Assembly: GCA_003952965.2 (NCBI GenBank)
Contig: CM025856.1
Coordinates: 22,103,351 to 22,167,350 of the forward strand
DNA: 64,000 bases
Direction: 5' to 3'
Origin: Morella rubra
Taxonomy: Eukaryota > Streptophyta > Magnoliopsida > Fagales > Myricaceae
Shown: positions 61,186-64,000 of the stretch, in pieces
Layout of the letters: every line of letters begins with the position of its first letter
Position numbering within the stretch: position 1 is the first letter of the stretch
Notes under the pieces: generated by a model
What the model saw: only the letters and a program-made list of their open reading frames with translations
Database searches by the model: none
Told to the model about the DNA's origin: nothing
Position numbers and translations under genes: made by a program

Positions 61186-63165
61186 ACAGAAAAGTCACTT
61201 TGAGTCCTCTAACTACCAATGTAATTTCAAATAGAGGTCTAAACTATCAATCTTGACACATTGAGCCCTCCAACTTCCACATTTAATCAAATTGCACCCT
61301 AAAATAAATTCTGAGGGTCAAAATCGTGTCACGTGGCTCATTCACAACACACGTGGCACGAGTTAGTATGGGTAGTGATGACAAGCATCCTTTGTGCTCT
61401 CAAGTCATATTGATGTGCTTGTTCGACAGTATGTCCCATTTCAAATGACTAAGTGGAGGGAAGTCCCTGATTAGGTTAAATCATACGTGATGAACCGAGT
61501 GTTGGTAAGTATAATTTATTAAATTTTAATTGTTGAAACTTTTATACGTACTAACTGTTATATATGTTAAGGATGACTTCCAACTAGATTATGACCGAGC
61601 CGAGGATCGCATCATTGTGACGTCTACGATGAACACAACGTACAGGACGCATAAAATAGAATGTTCCAGCATTACTTGGTGTTCAATTCCAAAGAAGAGG
61701 CGTTACAGCACCCGTATCCCGAGACGAACAAGGAAGAATGGGTTCGTGTCTGTGATTTATTCGCGAGCGAGGAATTTCAGGTTAAACATTTTTATTCCGT
61801 CCTAAACGTTTATTTTATTTATTATTAATTGTCGTAACAACTGTAAATATACAATGCAGAGGAGGAGTGCAATCAACCAGGAGAATAGAGCTAAGCTAAA
61901 AATTGTACACACATCGGGAGTGAGGTCCTTCCAACGCACGAGAGCGTTGTTAGTAAGTAATAAATTTACATTTTAAGAAATATTACTTAAATAAATGACT
62001 TAGGTATTTTAATATGCACATTTATATTTCTTTTGGTACAGAAAAATCCAGAATCTAATGAGATTAATCCTGTGTTGTTGTATAAAAAAAATGCATACTA
62101 ATAAGGATGGCATGTGGACATCAGAAGATGCATGAAAAAATTTTGTAAGTTGTAACGTTAGATTTAATGATGCATTCGTTATCTCTTATGTTTCATATGT
62201 GCTAATTTTATCTTTTTTCTAAATTTGTAGGAAAAATGGAGGCGTTACAGTTGCAGCACAAGTTAGAGGAAAAGTCATACATAGAAGTGGAGATTTTCAC
62301 TGAGGTATTGGGGATGAAAGTGGGTTAAGTGCGTGGTTTAGGCCGTTCAGTATGATCTGTTGGATCATCGTCTTTAGTATCGTCCGTTGATTTGTCCGGA
62401 GATTGGAGGAAGGCCAGATTAGAGATTGAGGAGATGAGGGCTAGATAGATGGAATATGAAGAGCTTCTAGTCAAGCGGTCAGAAATGGAAGCAGACAATG
62501 TGAGAGCATCAATAGATGATGGAGGAGCAGCAACAGAAGCAACAAGAAGAGTAAGAACAGAGGATGCAACTAATGGAACAAGAAATGCATGAGCAGATGA
62601 TGGAGCACATCAGACAGCTGACATCCCGTATGACACCCAAACGAAATTTGGGTAGATTATGTATTTTCACTAACTAATAAATACTTATCGATTATGTATT
62701 TTATTTACTTATGACGATTGCATATTTGTAGACATTTTATTATATTATGAGTATTGAATATCTTTCTATTTGTATTATTTGTAAATTATTTTTAAATTTT
62801 TAATTAAATTAATTCAAATAGGTAATGAAGGTTCCAACGGTAACAAGCAGGTCTGCACAATTTTGTTAGTAAAGCGTTCGCACGCGTCAAAATTCATCTG
62901 CACCTTCTATATGAAACATTGTTCGTCCGCAGGGTTATTCTTCCATGCACACGGTCCTTAATTAAAACACGTTCACGCGGTAAGAAAACTCATTCGAACC
63001 TTTGAATAGGTGACAGATGAAATTTAGCAGTTTGATCATTGAACCTTTTTAAGGGCGCAAATTGATGAAATTTAGTAGTTCATGGGCTCAATGTGTCAAG
63101 ATGGTAGGTTAAACCCCTATTTAAAATTTCATTGGTAGTTAGAGGACTCAAAGTGATGTTTCCCC
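61186..63165 (+). mobile_element. Long-TIR transposon carrying a decayed transposase
   Basis: The left arm (about 61186-61310) reads CACTTTGAGTCCTCTAACTA then CTTGACACATTGAGCCC. The right arm (about 63025-63165) is its inverted copy (GGGCTCAATGTGTCAAG ... TAGTTAGAGGACTCAAAGTG). The arms are ~120-140 bp, diverged by point changes and small gaps. Between them is the transposase remnant at 61400-62650 and, at 62860-63000, CGTTCGCACG/CGTTCACGCG motifs like those of 50600-53500. The bases outside (AGT and ATG) give no clear duplication, so the class (CACTA-type or foldback) is undecided. Confidence 0.65.
61400..62650 (+). pseudogene. Ptta/En/Spm-type plant transposase remnant (Transposase_24-like)
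   Basis: Plus-strand exons separated by GT-AG introns include QYVPFQMTKWREVPD, then a stop, then VKSYVMNRVL (ending 61504). Exon 61572 onward gives DDFQLDYDRAEDRIIVTSTM, and after a frame change EEWVRVCDLFASEEFQ. Exon 61860-61952 gives RRSAINQENRAKLKIVHTSG then VRSFQRTRALL. Later pieces include KNPESNEINP, LQLQHKLEEKSYIEVEIF and a Gln/Glu/Met-rich tail near 62500-62630. This order is that of the plant Ptta/En/Spm transposase family. Stops and frameshifts mean it is inactive. Confidence 0.75.
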
Positions 63166-63379
63166 AAAACATAATATTAATGAGTTCTAAACTAGTTGGA
63201 TTGTGTAAAAGCTTTATTCTCATTGAGAAAAAGATTATCAAAAGAGTTCTCATTCCCTAAATTGAATTAGATGTATTTCTTCACTAGACACCAATCTTAA
63301 ATTTTGAATCTTTTGCGCTGTTTATCTAACCTCAAGAGATTCTGAGCTCAAAAATTTCAATATAGAGAAGTCTGAGAAT

Positions 63380-64000
63380 GAAGTGTTGACACCTGAAGTT
63401 TTGAGTCGATACCTTGAAGTAGAAAATAGAAAAATTTAAAATTTGTCCACTAATGTTGACAGCATGAAGAATTTTGAAATGACACACCAGCTCAGACAAG
63501 AAGACTCATAAGTCAAATTTGAAGACTGTAAGTGTCGACACTTTCTCGCAGGATTCAAAACTGACAATTTAGAATTCAAAATTTAATGGTTCATTTCGCA
63601 TTAAATGAACTCTAATGGCAAGAAATCTTTATCTAGGTATAAAAGGAGTCCAAAGGAGAGAAATAAACAACTCTTGCACATATTTTGAAGATTCTCTCAA
63701 GAACCCTAGAGAGCTCTCTCTATCTTCATTCATTCTTTTTTCTCTTAGGTTGGTATGAGCTATAAAGGTTTATCCTTCTCATCATTATTGTGACTTATTT
63801 GAAAAATCAAATTTAGACCCTAACTATACCTAGAGAGACAAACTCTTGAACGACCAAGGAAAGACACTTACAACTCGATAGGACATATTTTGACACAGCA
63901 TTTTGCCAATATAAAAATACGCTAACATTAGTAATTGGTAAGATCAGGCTACCAAGAGTCATTTATAATGAACTTTGAATCTTCAATTATTGTAAAAGCT
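63380..64000 (+). repeat. LTR fragment at window edge, related to 54834-56256
   Basis: It contains GTGTTGACACC, AAGTGTCGACACTT (63531-63544) and a leader-like stretch with GGTATAAAAGGAG (a TATA box, about 63636) followed by CTAGAGAGCTCTCTCTATC. The TGTCGACA palindromes and the later GAGAGA content resemble the LTR at 54834-56256. It runs off the window. Confidence 0.4.

Noticed and set aside
1-64000. CRISPR arrays, tRNA or rRNA genes, bacterial operons
   Set aside because: None seen: no regularly spaced identical repeats, no cloverleaf candidate noticed by eye, and gene structure is entirely eukaryotic. A tRNAscan-SE run would settle the tRNA question.

Overview
The window looks like a gene-poor stretch of an AT-rich eudicot nuclear chromosome, probably a woody rosid (low confidence on the clade). 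The reasons are spliced genes with GT-AG introns, CpG depletion over most of the sequence, plant-specific gene families (TPR-bearing Oxa1/Alb3 insertase, GDSL lipase, ankyrin-PGG protein) and abundant Ty1/copia, LTR, CACTA and foldback elements. No bacterial operons, CRISPR arrays, rRNA or tRNA genes were seen. All exon structures were assembled by hand from splice sites, frame continuity and remembered family motifs.

Layout. (1) 1-2036: small foldback elements, including a ~720-bp one with ~200-bp arms around a GC-rich core. (2) 2037-18608 (+): a complete 14-exon gene for a mitochondrial OXA2/ALBINO3-like 2 insertase with a C-terminal TPR region, 566 aa. Its second intron holds an antisense copia remnant and a MITE with target-site duplication. 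(3) 18609-23365: intergenic, with a ~1.3-kb stretch not depleted in CpG (19590-20960) and a small TRIM-like element with a degenerate initiator-Met primer-binding site. (4) 23366-25066 (+): an LTL1-like GDSL esterase/lipase whose frame is broken by three single-base losses. (5) 25552-27505: copia-type LTR and a foldback element. (6) 28116-31892 (+): a complete six-exon ankyrin-PGG (ACD6-like) membrane protein, 621 aa, with a Mutator-type MITE in intron 1. (7) 32570-41625: repeat territory with an LTR fragment, a 299-bp tandem duplication, a CACTA terminus, a long pyrimidine tract and a copia reverse-transcriptase remnant. (8) 41626-44371 (+): a nine-exon WD40-repeat gene with a 4-bp deletion in exon 8 and an early stop.

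(9) ~45900-57440 is the most structured repeat region. A degenerate CACTA-like transposon (terminus at 57431-57440, coding on the minus strand) was interrupted by two solo LTRs, 46762-50200 and 53533-57144. The second was itself interrupted by a third LTR, 54834-56256. Target-site duplications support all three insertions, and removing the first LTR rejoins an open reading frame across the junction. (10) 57441-59122: two copies of one copia LTR family in opposite orientation. (11) 61186-63165: a long-terminal-inverted-repeat element carrying a decayed Ptta/En/Spm-type transposase gene. (12) The right edge is another LTR fragment related to 54834-56256.

The four host genes belong to unrelated pathways (mitochondrial membrane-protein insertion, extracellular lipid metabolism, ankyrin/PGG membrane signalling, an uncharacterised WD40 protein), and nothing suggests they act together. 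I did not find a convincing new biological system. The points most worth checking are the CpG-undepleted block, the nested transposon stratigraphy, and whether the two broken genes are real pseudogenes or assembly errors.
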